Source: Thiomicrorhabdus sp. 6S3-12 (GTDB lineage: Bacteria; Pseudomonadota; Gammaproteobacteria; Thiomicrospirales; Thiomicrospiraceae). From it: a DNA stretch of 64,000 bases. The notes beneath the pieces were generated by a model. It did not search any database. It was given only the letters and a program-made list of their open reading frames with translations, and was not told where the DNA came from. The stretch lies in contig NZ_JAGETW010000001.1 in NCBI RefSeq assembly GCF_017571475.1, positions 248,001-312,000 of the forward strand. Reading direction: 5' to 3'. Shown here one piece after another: positions 19,165 through 27,507 of the stretch (positions are counted from its first letter, which is position 1; the number at the start of each line of letters is the position of its first letter). Made by a program: the position numbers and the translations under genes.

Positions 19165-19917
19165 ATGAGCGACAAGAAATCCACCATCGACTTTGGCTTC
19201 ACCGAGGTTCCCCTCGAAGAGAAAGTCAAACGCGTCAAAGGCGTCTTCGACTCGGTTGCCGGCAATTACGACATTATGAATGATGTCATGTCGATGGGTG
19301 TTCACCGCCTGTGGAAGCGTCAAACGATCGATCTGAGCGGCGTGCGCCCGGGGCACAAGGTTCTGGATCTGGCCGGTGGTACCGGTGATCTGACCAAAGC
19401 CTTCGCCAAGCGCGTCGGCAAAAGCGGTCAGGTGGTTCTAGCCGACATTAACGAAAGCATGGTTCGGGTCGGCCGCGACCGCCTGATCAACGAAGGCATC
19501 ATCGGCAATGTGGAATACACCATTACCAATGCCGAAGCGCTGGCTTTTCCGGACAACACTTTCGATCTGGCAACCATCGCCTTCGGTCTGCGTAATGTCA
19601 CCAACAAAGACAAGGCTCTGGCCGAACTGTACCGGGTTTTGAAACCGGGCGGTCAGCTTATGATTCTAGAGTTTTCCAAAGTGACCAATCCGGCTTTCGC
19701 CAAGCTCTACGACTTCTACTCGTTCAATATCCTGCCCAAAATGGGCAAAGTCATAGCCGATGATGAAGAAAGCTACCAATACCTGGCAGAGTCGATTCGC
19801 ATGCATCCGGATCAGGAAACCCTGAAACAGATGATGCTCGATGCCGGCTTCGACAAGGCCGAATACCTCAATATGACTCAAGGCATTGTCGCCCTGCACC
19901 GCGGCTGGAAGTACTAG
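19165..19917 (+). CDS. ubiE: Ubiquinone/menaquinone biosynthesis C-methyltransferase
   Basis: SAM-dependent C-methyltransferase of the ubiquinone pathway (2-polyprenyl-6-methoxy-1,4-benzoquinol methylation). The 250 residues contain [19 protein letters not shown], the SAM motif [12 protein letters not shown] near 70, [12 protein letters not shown] near 140 and the closing [15 protein letters not shown]. It is followed 18 bp later by ubiJ and then ubiB, the usual ubiEJB order. Confidence 0.97.
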   Translation: MSDKKSTIDFGFTEVPLEEKVKRVKGVFDSVAGNYDIMNDVMSMGVHRLWKRQTIDLSGVRPGHKVLDLAGGTGDLTKAFAKRVGKSGQVVLADINESMVRVGRDRLINEGIIGNVEYTITNAEALAFPDNTFDLATIAFGLRNVTNKDKALAELYRVLKPGGQLMILEFSKVTNPAFAKLYDFYSFNILPKMGKVIADDEESYQYLAESIRMHPDQETLKQMMLDAGFDKAEYLNMTQGIVALHRGWKY

Positions 19918-19935
19918 ACGATCAGGAATAAAACC

Positions 19936-20550
19936 ATGAGCACCGAACTGCAAAGACTCCCGATTTTTCTCGCCGAAGCACTGGAGAAGACATTAAACGG
20001 CAGCTTACGACTCGACAGCGATCACGGCGCTTCGATCAAAGCCTTGCCGGAATGCATCATCACCTTGCAGATTCTGCCGCTGAAAACGCCTTTCTACTGC
20101 CTGATCAATGAACAACAGATCTCGGTGCAGACTCACCTTCAGGGAGAAAGCGACGCCTCCATCTCCGCTCAGGCGGCAGACTGGATCGCGCTCAAGCATG
20201 CGAAGGATCTGTCCTGCTTCGAACTTGACGGTAATCGCGACTTGGCGCAACAGTTCCTGCACGCTCTGGCCGCAATCGATATCGACTGGGAAGAGCACCT
20301 CTCCAAGATCACCGGTGATCTGATCGCGTTCAAAGTCGGTCACGGAGTACGATCCTATATGCAGCTCAAACGCGACCAGCGCGATTACATCATGCAAACC
20401 CTGAAAGAGTACCTGCAGTTCGAACTTCAGGCCGTACCGAGCAAACCGCAGATCGCCGCTTTCAGCCAGGAAGTCTCCGCTGTCGAGCAACGCCTGCAAG
20501 AGCTGGAACAGCGTTTTAACCAGCTCGACGCCTCTTCAGTCAACCGTTAA
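19936..20550 (+). CDS. ubiJ: Ubiquinone biosynthesis accessory factor UbiJ (SCP2 domain)
   Basis: A 204-residue lipid-binding accessory protein of the cytoplasmic Ubi metabolon. The N-terminal half is an SCP2-like fold (ALPECIITLQILPLKTPFYCLI onward, about residues 10-110). The C-terminus ends in a heptad-like coiled coil (VEQRLQELEQRFNQL), as in UbiJ, where it pairs with UbiK. Position between ubiE and ubiB supports the assignment; sequence conservation in the family is low. Confidence 0.9.
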   Translation: MSTELQRLPIFLAEALEKTLNGSLRLDSDHGASIKALPECIITLQILPLKTPFYCLINEQQISVQTHLQGESDASISAQAADWIALKHAKDLSCFELDGNRDLAQQFLHALAAIDIDWEEHLSKITGDLIAFKVGHGVRSYMQLKRDQRDYIMQTLKEYLQFELQAVPSKPQIAAFSQEVSAVEQRLQELEQRFNQLDASSVNR

Positions 20551-20570
20551 CCCCATTTAGAAGCACATTC

Positions 20571-22187
20571 ATGAAAGCCATCAAGCAACTGCGCCGCCTT
20601 ATTAAAATCAACCGAGTCCTGAGCCATTACGAAATCGATAAAATGGTGCTGAGCGGCAGTAAATTCGCCTGGCTGGTCTGGTTTAACAAACTCTTTCCGT
20701 GGAACTGGAAAACGCCGTCCAAACTGAGCCGTGGCGAACGCATTCGCCTGGCTCTGGAAGAACTCGGACCAATTTTCATCAAACTCGGTCAGGCACTTTC
20801 GACCCGTAAGGATCTACTTCCGTACGACATCGCCATTGAACTGGCCAAATTGCAGGATGATTGCCCGCCGTTTGACGAACAGCACTCGCTGCAACTGATC
20901 GAAAAAGCATTGCAAAAACCGGTCGGCGAAGCTTTTTCGGAATTTGACCCTATGCCGATGGCCTCCGCGTCTATCGCTCAAGTTCATGCGGCCAAACTGC
21001 ACGACGGCACCGAAGTGGTCGTCAAGGTTGTGCGTCCGGACATTAAGCCGGTGATCGAACAGGATGTGGCGATTATGTGTATCCTTGCCAGCCTCTTCGA
21101 AAAGGCCGTCAAAATCGCCAAACGCCTGCATCCGGTCGAAGTGGTCGCGGAATTCGAAAAAACCATTCTCGACGAACTGGATATGATCCGCGAAGCGTCA
21201 AACGCCGCGCAGCTGAAACGCAATTTCGAAGACTCGGATCTGTTGTATGTGCCGGAGATTTACTGGTCGCACACCGCCGAAAACGTCATGACGATGGAAC
21301 GTATTTACGGCATCCGCATTTCGGAAACCGAAAAGTTGATTGAAGCCGGCGTCGATCTCAAAGACCTTTCTGCCAAAGGCGTAATCATCTTCTTCACTCA
21401 GGTCTTCAAGCATAATTTCTTCCACGCCGACATGCATCCCGGCAATATTTTTGTTCTTCCCGACGGTCGTTACGCCGCGATCGACTTCGGTATTATGGGA
21501 ACTTTGACGCCGGAAGATCAGCGTTATCTGGCAGAAAACTTTCTGGCATTCTTTAACCGCGATTATCTGCGCGTTTCCGAACTGCATATCGAATCCGAAT
21601 GGGTGCCATCCGATACCCGTGTCAATGAGCTGGAAGCGGCGATTCGTTCTGTCTGCGAACCGATCTGGGATCGCCCGCTGAAAGAGATCTCCTTCGGTCT
21701 GGTGCTGATGCGCCTGTTCCAGACTGCACGACGTTTCGGGATGGAGATTCAGCCGCAACTGGTTCTGCTACAGAAAACCCTGCTTAATATCGAAGGACTG
21801 GGACGCCAGCTGGATGACGAACTGGATCTGTGGGATACCGCCAAGCCTTTCCTCGAAGATTGGATGCAGGAACGTGTCGGACCTAAAGGCCTGGTTAAAA
21901 ACATCAAGGCCAACCTGCCTTTCTGGATGGAACAAGCACCGACTTTACCGGGTCTGTTGCACACAACACTAAACAAACTTGCGCATCAGGGCGTAGGCCT
22001 GCAGTCTGAACAGTTACAGAAAATCGAACGCGAACTGGAAAAGCAGAACCGCCAAAACCGCAACCGCTGGATCGCCGTTGCTCTCGCCGCTGCGCCATTC
22101 CTGGCCGCCAGCCAGAATATGCCGCTGGATCAAAATGTCACCTTGGCAATCTGGCTTTTGGCTGTCTGGTTCCTGATTAAAAAATAA
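20571..22187 (+). CDS. ubiB: Ubiquinone biosynthesis regulatory ATPase UbiB
   Basis: Atypical protein-kinase-like (ABC1/ADCK) ATPase needed for ubiquinone synthesis; 538 residues, membrane-anchored. The KxGQ signature is in FIKLGQALSTRKDLLP near residue 65, the Ala-rich nucleotide loop in MASASIAQVHAAKL near 130, HADMHPGNIFV near 285 and AIDFGIMGTL near 305. Two hydrophobic segments at the very end (IAVALAAAPFLAAS and VTLAIWLLAVWFLI) are the C-terminal anchors. Last gene of the ubi group, closed by a terminator. Confidence 0.96.
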   Translation: MKAIKQLRRLIKINRVLSHYEIDKMVLSGSKFAWLVWFNKLFPWNWKTPSKLSRGERIRLALEELGPIFIKLGQALSTRKDLLPYDIAIELAKLQDDCPPFDEQHSLQLIEKALQKPVGEAFSEFDPMPMASASIAQVHAAKLHDGTEVVVKVVRPDIKPVIEQDVAIMCILASLFEKAVKIAKRLHPVEVVAEFEKTILDELDMIREASNAAQLKRNFEDSDLLYVPEIYWSHTAENVMTMERIYGIRISETEKLIEAGVDLKDLSAKGVIIFFTQVFKHNFFHADMHPGNIFVLPDGRYAAIDFGIMGTLTPEDQRYLAENFLAFFNRDYLRVSELHIESEWVPSDTRVNELEAAIRSVCEPIWDRPLKEISFGLVLMRLFQTARRFGMEIQPQLVLLQKTLLNIEGLGRQLDDELDLWDTAKPFLEDWMQERVGPKGLVKNIKANLPFWMEQAPTLPGLLHTTLNKLAHQGVGLQSEQLQKIERELEKQNRQNRNRWIAVALAAAPFLAASQNMPLDQNVTLAIWLLAVWFLIKK

Positions 22188-22204
22188 ATGCGATCTTCGT
22201 GAAT

Positions 22205-22228
22205 AGCCGGGCCAGACCCCGGCTTTTT
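22205..22228 (+). terminator. Rho-independent terminator after ubiB
   Basis: AGCCGGG and CCCGGCT with a six-base loop, followed by TTTT. It closes the hslU-ubiB group. Confidence 0.85.
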
Positions 22229-22261
22229 ACTATTTAGCGCACTGTATTTATGGAGAAAATT

Positions 22262-22900
22262 ATGTTATCCCGTCTGGCCCTCTTGACACTGTTTTCCGTA
22301 CTTTTAAGCGCCTGCGCCAGTTCAAACCCTCTAGGCATGAGCGATGAGCAATGGCAACAGCTTACGCCAGACGAGCGCAAAGAGCTGTTATTACGCGAAC
22401 AGCAGATCCGTGCCGAGCGCAGCAAAGCTCAACAGATTGCGAACAATCAGGCTCGCAAACTGGAGCTTCAGCGACAGATTGAAGAACAGAAACGTCTCGA
22501 TAAACTGTACGCTGCACCGCAGAACGGCAATGTCATTCGCGTTAATATTATGGGCGGCAGTTTCCAGCGCGATAAGCAGCACTATAAAATCATGCCGCAG
22601 AGCTACACGCTGGCTCGGGGAGAACGCTATGAAATTGATATCGAATTGCGTGATGCCGCTAACGGCCGCTTGAGGGATCTGCCAGCCTATCTTCATTATC
22701 GTCCCGACGGAGCCGGTGTAGAATTGAGTCTGCATTATCAGAACAGTTCGGATCAACTGCGCTTTCTGAATGATGGCGACTGGCAGTGCGGCAGCCACTA
22801 TCAGCAGTCGCTGAGACTGGACAAAAAAGAACTGATCAAACTGAAAACCTATATCGAATACCTTGGCGGCAAGGCAAACCGCTGCAACCGATATCGATAA
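22262..22900 (+). CDS. Lipoprotein with charged coiled-coil segment, unknown function
   Basis: The chosen ATG at 22262 follows GGAG; an in-frame ATG four codons earlier is less likely. It gives 212 residues with a lipobox in LFSVLLSACASS. Residues about 25-75 are rich in Q, E, R and K (QQLTPDERKELLLREQQIRAE...) and should form a long helix. The C-terminal part, about 85-212, is predicted beta-rich with two cysteines (WQCGSHYQQS and ANRCNRYR) that could form a disulfide. No family recognised. It is 25 bp upstream of a periplasmic thioredoxin, which would suit a cysteine-containing envelope protein; that link is inference. Confidence 0.75.
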   Translation: MLSRLALLTLFSVLLSACASSNPLGMSDEQWQQLTPDERKELLLREQQIRAERSKAQQIANNQARKLELQRQIEEQKRLDKLYAAPQNGNVIRVNIMGGSFQRDKQHYKIMPQSYTLARGERYEIDIELRDAANGRLRDLPAYLHYRPDGAGVELSLHYQNSSDQLRFLNDGDWQCGSHYQQSLRLDKKELIKLKTYIEYLGGKANRCNRYR

Positions 22901-22925
22901 CAAATACTAGTGAGGAGTCCTACCG

Positions 22926-23486
22926 ATGCGAAATTACCATAAAAAAAGCTCGGTCAGCCTGAAAACCATCCTGCTCGGCCTGCTACTGAGCCTAAACCTT
23001 TCCCATGTAAGTGCCGGAGACGTACTTCCGCTGGCCGTCGACCTGCAGAAAGCGGGGCAATCCGCCGCCAAAAAGAATGTTCCGGTGGTTATTTTCGCCA
23101 CGGCAACCTGGTGTAACTACTGCAAGAAACTGGAACAGAATATTCTCTACCCGCTTCTGCAGACGACCGATCTGGAAGAGTACGGGCATTTCAGTCAGCT
23201 GGTTCTCGACAAGGATCACTGGATGATGAAAGATTTCCAGGGACGAGACATCGAAATGAAAACTCTGGGACCGAAACTCGGCGTCAAGGTTGCTCCGACG
23301 ACACTGATTTTCGACTCTCAGGGCAACCAGATCGCCGATCCGATTATCGGTCTTACGCTTGAAGAGTTCTATCCGGGAAATCTCGAACGCGCCATCAATC
23401 AGGCACTGGAAAAGCTGGGCAATCCAAAACGGGTCGACATCTATAAGATGGTTGAAGAGAGCAAAGTGGATTATCAGCCGCAATAA
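22926..23486 (+). CDS. Periplasmic thioredoxin-fold protein (SoxW-like)
   Basis: A 186-residue thioredoxin-fold protein with an N-terminal signal (cleavage likely after SHVSA, residue 30). The redox motif is WCNYC (Cys63 and Cys66) and the cis-Pro loop is KVAPTT near residue 128. FATATWCNYCKKLEQNIL resembles the thiol-disulfide proteins of the DsbD/SoxW type that reduce periplasmic partners. It is read with the lipoprotein gene just upstream. Substrate unknown. Confidence 0.82.
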   Translation: MRNYHKKSSVSLKTILLGLLLSLNLSHVSAGDVLPLAVDLQKAGQSAAKKNVPVVIFATATWCNYCKKLEQNILYPLLQTTDLEEYGHFSQLVLDKDHWMMKDFQGRDIEMKTLGPKLGVKVAPTTLIFDSQGNQIADPIIGLTLEEFYPGNLERAINQALEKLGNPKRVDIYKMVEESKVDYQPQ

Positions 23487-23517
23487 TCTCTCTTACCCCC
23501 CGTGACCATATAACGCA

Positions 23518-23545
23518 AAAGGCTCGGAACTCCCGAGCCTTTTTA
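23518..23545. terminator. Bidirectional terminator between convergent units
   Basis: GGCTCGG and CCGAGCC with a five-base loop, flanked by AAAA and TTTTT. It separates the thioredoxin gene (plus) from the subtilase-partner gene (minus). Confidence 0.8.
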
Positions 23546-23599
23546 CTTTTAAATGACTTTTAAACAGCTGTTAAACGCCTATTAAAACGTCCTAGACAA

Positions 23600-24169
23600 C
23601 TAACGCAGCTGATAACGCGGTTCACTCATTAAAGGCGCAACCAGCTCGACATCGCGATCCTTATCCAGCATCTCGATCATATCGTCGTAGGACTGAATCG
23701 GTTTGACATCGATAATCACCGTATCCGGCTTCGGCAAGCGGGTCACCAGACGAAAACCGTAGCGTTCAATCACCTCATCAAGGTGCTTCGCCCGATAGGT
23801 TTTTAAAAGAAAAGTTCCGGTCAGAACGGCATTGCGCCCGGTCTTTTTATTCAAAAGCACCGGCATGAACTGAAAGTTTTTGCCCTGTACCGTTCGTAGC
23901 TGAGGCCCGCAGGTTCGGCGTTCAAACCACGGCTCCGGTGTCTGATAGATATACCAGCCGCCATGACGCTCGAGCAACTCCAAGCCCATCGCTGCCGGCA
24001 AATCCTCCGGCGCCGTCATGGAAGCAACCCGCTGCAACTTTGCTTCATACACATCAGACCCAGCCATCTGCGTTACCAGCTGACAAGGTAAGAGATACGC
24101 CTGTACCTGAAAAGAGAGGAATAAGCCGGCGATTGCCAGTAATTTCAAAAAGGTTCTTTTAAACAGCAT
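23600..24169 (-). CDS. Exported partner of the upstream subtilase; propeptide/chaperone-like C-terminus
   Basis: A 189-residue exported protein (signal peptide to about residue 24, FQVQA) that starts 2 bp after the subtilase stop, so co-translation is likely. The middle contains two cysteines (LLPCQLV, RRTCGPQ). The last 60 residues (RYGFRLVTRLPKPDTVIIDVKP, then a DDMIEMLDKD-type helix and VELVAPLMSEPRYQ) look like the alpha/beta pro-domain fold of subtilases: a strand, a helix carrying a 'distance to active site' loop, and a C-terminal tail that could enter the active site. The subtilase itself has no pro-domain. Closest known analogy is ORF2, the separately encoded chaperone of Aeromonas ASP protease. 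This is an inference from order and fold, not a confirmed homology. Confidence 0.6.
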   Translation of the reverse strand: MLFKRTFLKLLAIAGLFLSFQVQAYLLPCQLVTQMAGSDVYEAKLQRVASMTAPEDLPAAMGLELLERHGGWYIYQTPEPWFERRTCGPQLRTVQGKNFQFMPVLLNKKTGRNAVLTGTFLLKTYRAKHLDEVIERYGFRLVTRLPKPDTVIIDVKPIQSYDDMIEMLDKDRDVELVAPLMSEPRYQLR

Positions 24170-24171
24170 AT

Positions 24172-26085
24172 TTACGACTCATGCACATAGAATTTAAGAG
24201 ACCAATCGACCAGCTTTCCTTCGCCGGTCAGCTCGGCTTGTGAATCCAGATCACGGACAATTAACTTCCAGTCGCCATTCAGGTTTTCACCATAAAACGC
24301 ATGACTGATCATCGGAAAATTATTGATATCGTAGTTCTTATCAAATCCATGGAACGGAGTCATCACAATACTCTGGGTGCCATTCGGCGACTCGAGAAGT
24401 ATTTGATAATCACTAAAGTCAAAATTGTGCCCGGCGGAACCGTTGGTCTGAGTGTCAATCCCGTTGAGCGAAATGGTTAACTGAACACTCTCGACAATCG
24501 GGTTCCCCGTCTCGTTAACGCTTAGAGTTTCACTAATCCCTGATGCAGATGCATCGGGGATCTCACCGGTATTGGTAACCGGACCGGCGAAACCGTTGTC
24601 TCCCGGAAGCAGTTGCATTGCCGGAAGGAGCGAGTAACCGTTCTTCGCCATACTGATAGCGGCATCCGCATCCAGAGCGCCAAAACCGAAATAATTGGAA
24701 AAATGATAACCTGCCGCATTATCGACCCAGCCATCTTCGAGCACAACCTGACTCAACCCAAGCGTCAAAGTTTTTTCGGCGTAGCCCGGATCGATCTTAC
24801 GCGCCGTTGTTGCCAGAATATGCTTGATATCACGCCAGGTCAAAGCCGGATTCGCTTCCAGTAACAAGGCCGCAGCCCCACTGACAACCGGCGTAGCCGC
24901 GGAAGTTCCGTTAAAGATACTGATGTAATTACACTCAAGATTTTCTTGCGTATTACCATTATCGAAATCCGAAGTGCTATAGGAGGAATTGGTTTGGCTA
25001 TAACCCGCGTCACAGCCGCTTTGATCCGTTGTCAGCATGGCTGGACTGAACTGCCCGTATTCACCGCCGGGAGCCGCAATCCAGATCGACGATCCTGTAC
25101 TGGCATAGCTTGCTCTCTCGCCCTCTGCGTTAAATGCCCCGACCGGGATCACAAACGGATAGGCCTGATCACGCTCCAGGTTGGTATTGAAACAGGTCAC
25201 GCCGTTTTCGATGGCCTGGGTACATTTCTCTACCGGTAACGGATTATCTGCCGGATTGGTGTATTCACTGTCTTCGTGACCGGAAAACTCATTCCCGGCG
25301 GCTTTGACATACAAAGCACCTTTGCCTTCTCTGAGGTTTTCCGTTCCCCACTGTTGCGCATACACTAAAACAACGTAATACAGCGCTTCCCCGCTCGGCA
25401 GATCATAAGTTATGGTTCGTCCGTAACTCAAATTGAAAATATCGACCTGAGGAGAAGTTAATTCCGGGTAATTGCCGTTATTGACAGTATCCTGATAGCC
25501 CAGCGCAGCCAATTCGTTCGGATAGTCCTGGGCCAAAAGCATATTGTACCCGCGCAGTTCTGCGCTCGGCGCCACGCCCGTTATACCGAGTGCATTCCCC
25601 CCGCGGGCAGCGAGATAACCGGCGACACTGGTGCCATGCCCACCGCTGGAATAGGTCGCGGTCGGGTTATGTAATCCCTGTCCATTGGAAGGAACCGTGT
25701 CTTCGGCGACATAAGTGAAGTTATAAGACGCATCGGGAACAACATTCTGCTGCAGGTCTTCATGGGCAATTTCCAGATCGGAATCAACGACCGCGATTTT
25801 GATGCAATCACCGCTGTACCCCTGAGCCATCTGACCGGCGGCGAAAATATTAATATCTTCACCGGCGACACCACCGCTTCCGTCAGCGGTCAAAGCTGTT
25901 TGGCCAGTATTTTCCAGATACCACTGATACCCGAACAGAGAATCATCAATCGAAGTTATCGGGGAATCTTCGCCGCAGGTTTCGTACTCAACTGCGGGTG
26001 TATCCGATGAACCGCCTCCACCGCCGCAGGCGGTTAAAACACTCGAACATCCCAACAGCAGCAACAAATTAAATCCGGACTTCAT
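24172..26085 (-). CDS. Kexin-like S8 serine protease, lipoprotein, with C-terminal P domain
   Basis: A 637-residue subtilase. The lipoprotein signal ends LTAC with Cys20, followed by a Gly/Ser linker. The catalytic domain begins almost at once (DDSLFGYQWYLENTGQ), with no pro-domain. The triad is Asp101 (AVVDSD), His150 (GGHGTSVAG) and Ser395 (FNGTSAATP); Asn265 (KAAGNE) is the oxyanion residue. Residues about 515-637 form a P/homo-B domain (IVESVQLTISL ... LNGDWKLIVRD ... LVDWSLKF), as in kexin/furin and Aeromonas ASP. It lies 24 bp from gspN on the same strand, so it may be a type II secretion substrate displayed as a surface lipoprotein; this is inferred from position. Confidence 0.88.
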   Translation of the reverse strand: MKSGFNLLLLLGCSSVLTACGGGGGSSDTPAVEYETCGEDSPITSIDDSLFGYQWYLENTGQTALTADGSGGVAGEDINIFAAGQMAQGYSGDCIKIAVVDSDLEIAHEDLQQNVVPDASYNFTYVAEDTVPSNGQGLHNPTATYSSGGHGTSVAGYLAARGGNALGITGVAPSAELRGYNMLLAQDYPNELAALGYQDTVNNGNYPELTSPQVDIFNLSYGRTITYDLPSGEALYYVVLVYAQQWGTENLREGKGALYVKAAGNEFSGHEDSEYTNPADNPLPVEKCTQAIENGVTCFNTNLERDQAYPFVIPVGAFNAEGERASYASTGSSIWIAAPGGEYGQFSPAMLTTDQSGCDAGYSQTNSSYSTSDFDNGNTQENLECNYISIFNGTSAATPVVSGAAALLLEANPALTWRDIKHILATTARKIDPGYAEKTLTLGLSQVVLEDGWVDNAAGYHFSNYFGFGALDADAAISMAKNGYSLLPAMQLLPGDNGFAGPVTNTGEIPDASASGISETLSVNETGNPIVESVQLTISLNGIDTQTNGSAGHNFDFSDYQILLESPNGTQSIVMTPFHGFDKNYDINNFPMISHAFYGENLNGDWKLIVRDLDSQAELTGEGKLVDWSLKFYVHES

Positions 26086-26108
26086 ATATCAACTCCATGG
26101 CAGCCCGA

Positions 26109-26936
26109 TTAATTGAGCGCCCAATTCCCCTGAAAACGGCTCTGTGCCGAAGAGTCCGAAGAGTCCGAAGAAGACTTCATCAGACTGGCCCAATTAGGCA
26201 AACTCTCAGCAGAGGGCGCCGAAACCTTGACTAACCCCTGATATTGAATCGATTGCAATCCCTTTTCCCGTTTAAGCGGCGTCAAAACAATTTCACCGCT
26301 CATCGTCCATTTTTGTTCGGCAGAGAGTTTAATAATGACCTGCTCATCCTGCTGACTGACGGTAATAAACACCGGCGGCAAGGATTCCCCCAGAAAGCTG
26401 AATCCGTTGAGACGCATGGCGCCCTGTGTTTTTTGCAACCATTGTCCGGCATCGACCCACCGGGTTTGCAGAGAAATCCCCTCGACTCGTCCGCTTAAAC
26501 CGTTCAACCAGCGTCCGATATCCCGATTCAATGCCAGCAGCGGCATAATATCTTCAAACTGGAGCGTACCTTCACTGAGACTTAGCGCAAGGTCGCCCGA
26601 CAAAAGAGACCACTCTGCGGAGAACGGCAATTCACTGCTTCGTCCGCGGAACTGCCCGTTCAGCTGCGGATGCAACAGCAACCAGTCGAGATAAGACTGC
26701 TGCCAGCGCAGAATACCCAAAGGCTGATAATCCGGATTCGCAAGCCCGATAGCCAGAGAACCCTGCGCCAAATCTCCGTTAAGTTCACTGAACTGAACAG
26801 GCTTGTTTTCCATGCCTATAAATGAATTCAAGGCACTGATTTTAAAAGAACTTATCAGTGAGATACAAAACAGCACTATTGCCAAAAATAATAGCAGAAT
26901 TACCTGTTTCTTTCTAAAGAAATACATATAAATCAA
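26109..26936 (-). CDS. gspN: Type II secretion system protein N
   Basis: Inner-membrane-anchored periplasmic component of the T2SS, 275 residues. One N-terminal membrane segment (QVILLLFLAIVLFCISLISSF), then a beta-rich periplasmic domain with the GspN features LNGDLAQGSL and LLHPQLNGQFRG. The C-terminus has a low-complexity SSSDSSDSS stretch encoded by repeated GAAGAGTCC units near 26152-26175. It is the last gsp gene, 49 bp after gspM, and is followed by the subtilase gene. Confidence 0.85.
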   Translation of the reverse strand: MIYMYFFRKKQVILLLFLAIVLFCISLISSFKISALNSFIGMENKPVQFSELNGDLAQGSLAIGLANPDYQPLGILRWQQSYLDWLLLHPQLNGQFRGRSSELPFSAEWSLLSGDLALSLSEGTLQFEDIMPLLALNRDIGRWLNGLSGRVEGISLQTRWVDAGQWLQKTQGAMRLNGFSFLGESLPPVFITVSQQDEQVIIKLSAEQKWTMSGEIVLTPLKREKGLQSIQYQGLVKVSAPSAESLPNWASLMKSSSDSSDSSAQSRFQGNWALN

Positions 26937-26985
26937 TCTTTATTATGAGTAAACCGGCGCGTTTCCAGCCACCAAACACCTGCAC

Positions 26986-27507
26986 CTACTCCGGTACAAC
27001 AAATTCAATCTGAGCCTCGACCACACCGCCTTCAAGAGGAACTATCTGCGCCCTTTGACTGACAACACCTTCCTGCTCCAGGGTCGCCAACCATTGCAAA
27101 AGCCTCGGGGCATCCGCCTGTTTGAATACCACTTTCACCCCCTTGGATGTCAGATCGACTTTGCTGATCTGTTTATGCAGATTAAGTTGGCGTAAAGACT
27201 GTTGAACCTTGCTCATCAACTGATTGCGGTTTGAAATCGCCGCCTGATTCTGCTCCTGTCCCTGACGCTGCCAAAGAGGTATCTGTTGATTAAGCCACTG
27301 CCATTGGTTCTGTGCATTCAACAACTGCTGATGCGCTTCCTTCTGCTGTTGCTGAATCGGCTGCCACAACAACGCGTACAGCAACACCCAGAAGAGGAAA
27401 ATACCCAGCATCGCCAGCAACACTTTTTCCCGGTCGGCCAGCGGTTGCCAGAAAGCATTAAAGCGCAGCTTGATCGGCTGCAGAAGATTTTCAATTTGCG
27501 ACCACAT
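26986..27507 (-). CDS. gspM: Type II secretion system protein M
   Basis: Bitopic inner-membrane protein of the T2SS assembly platform, 173 residues, partner of GspL. One membrane segment at about residues 30-48 (VLLAMLGIFLFWVLLYALLW), a Q-rich coiled coil (about 50-100), then a ferredoxin-like periplasmic domain ending in VEAQIEFVVPE. The start overlaps the end of gspL by 17 bp. Confidence 0.9.
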   Translation of the reverse strand: MWSQIENLLQPIKLRFNAFWQPLADREKVLLAMLGIFLFWVLLYALLWQPIQQQQKEAHQQLLNAQNQWQWLNQQIPLWQRQGQEQNQAAISNRNQLMSKVQQSLRQLNLHKQISKVDLTSKGVKVVFKQADAPRLLQWLATLEQEGVVSQRAQIVPLEGGVVEAQIEFVVPE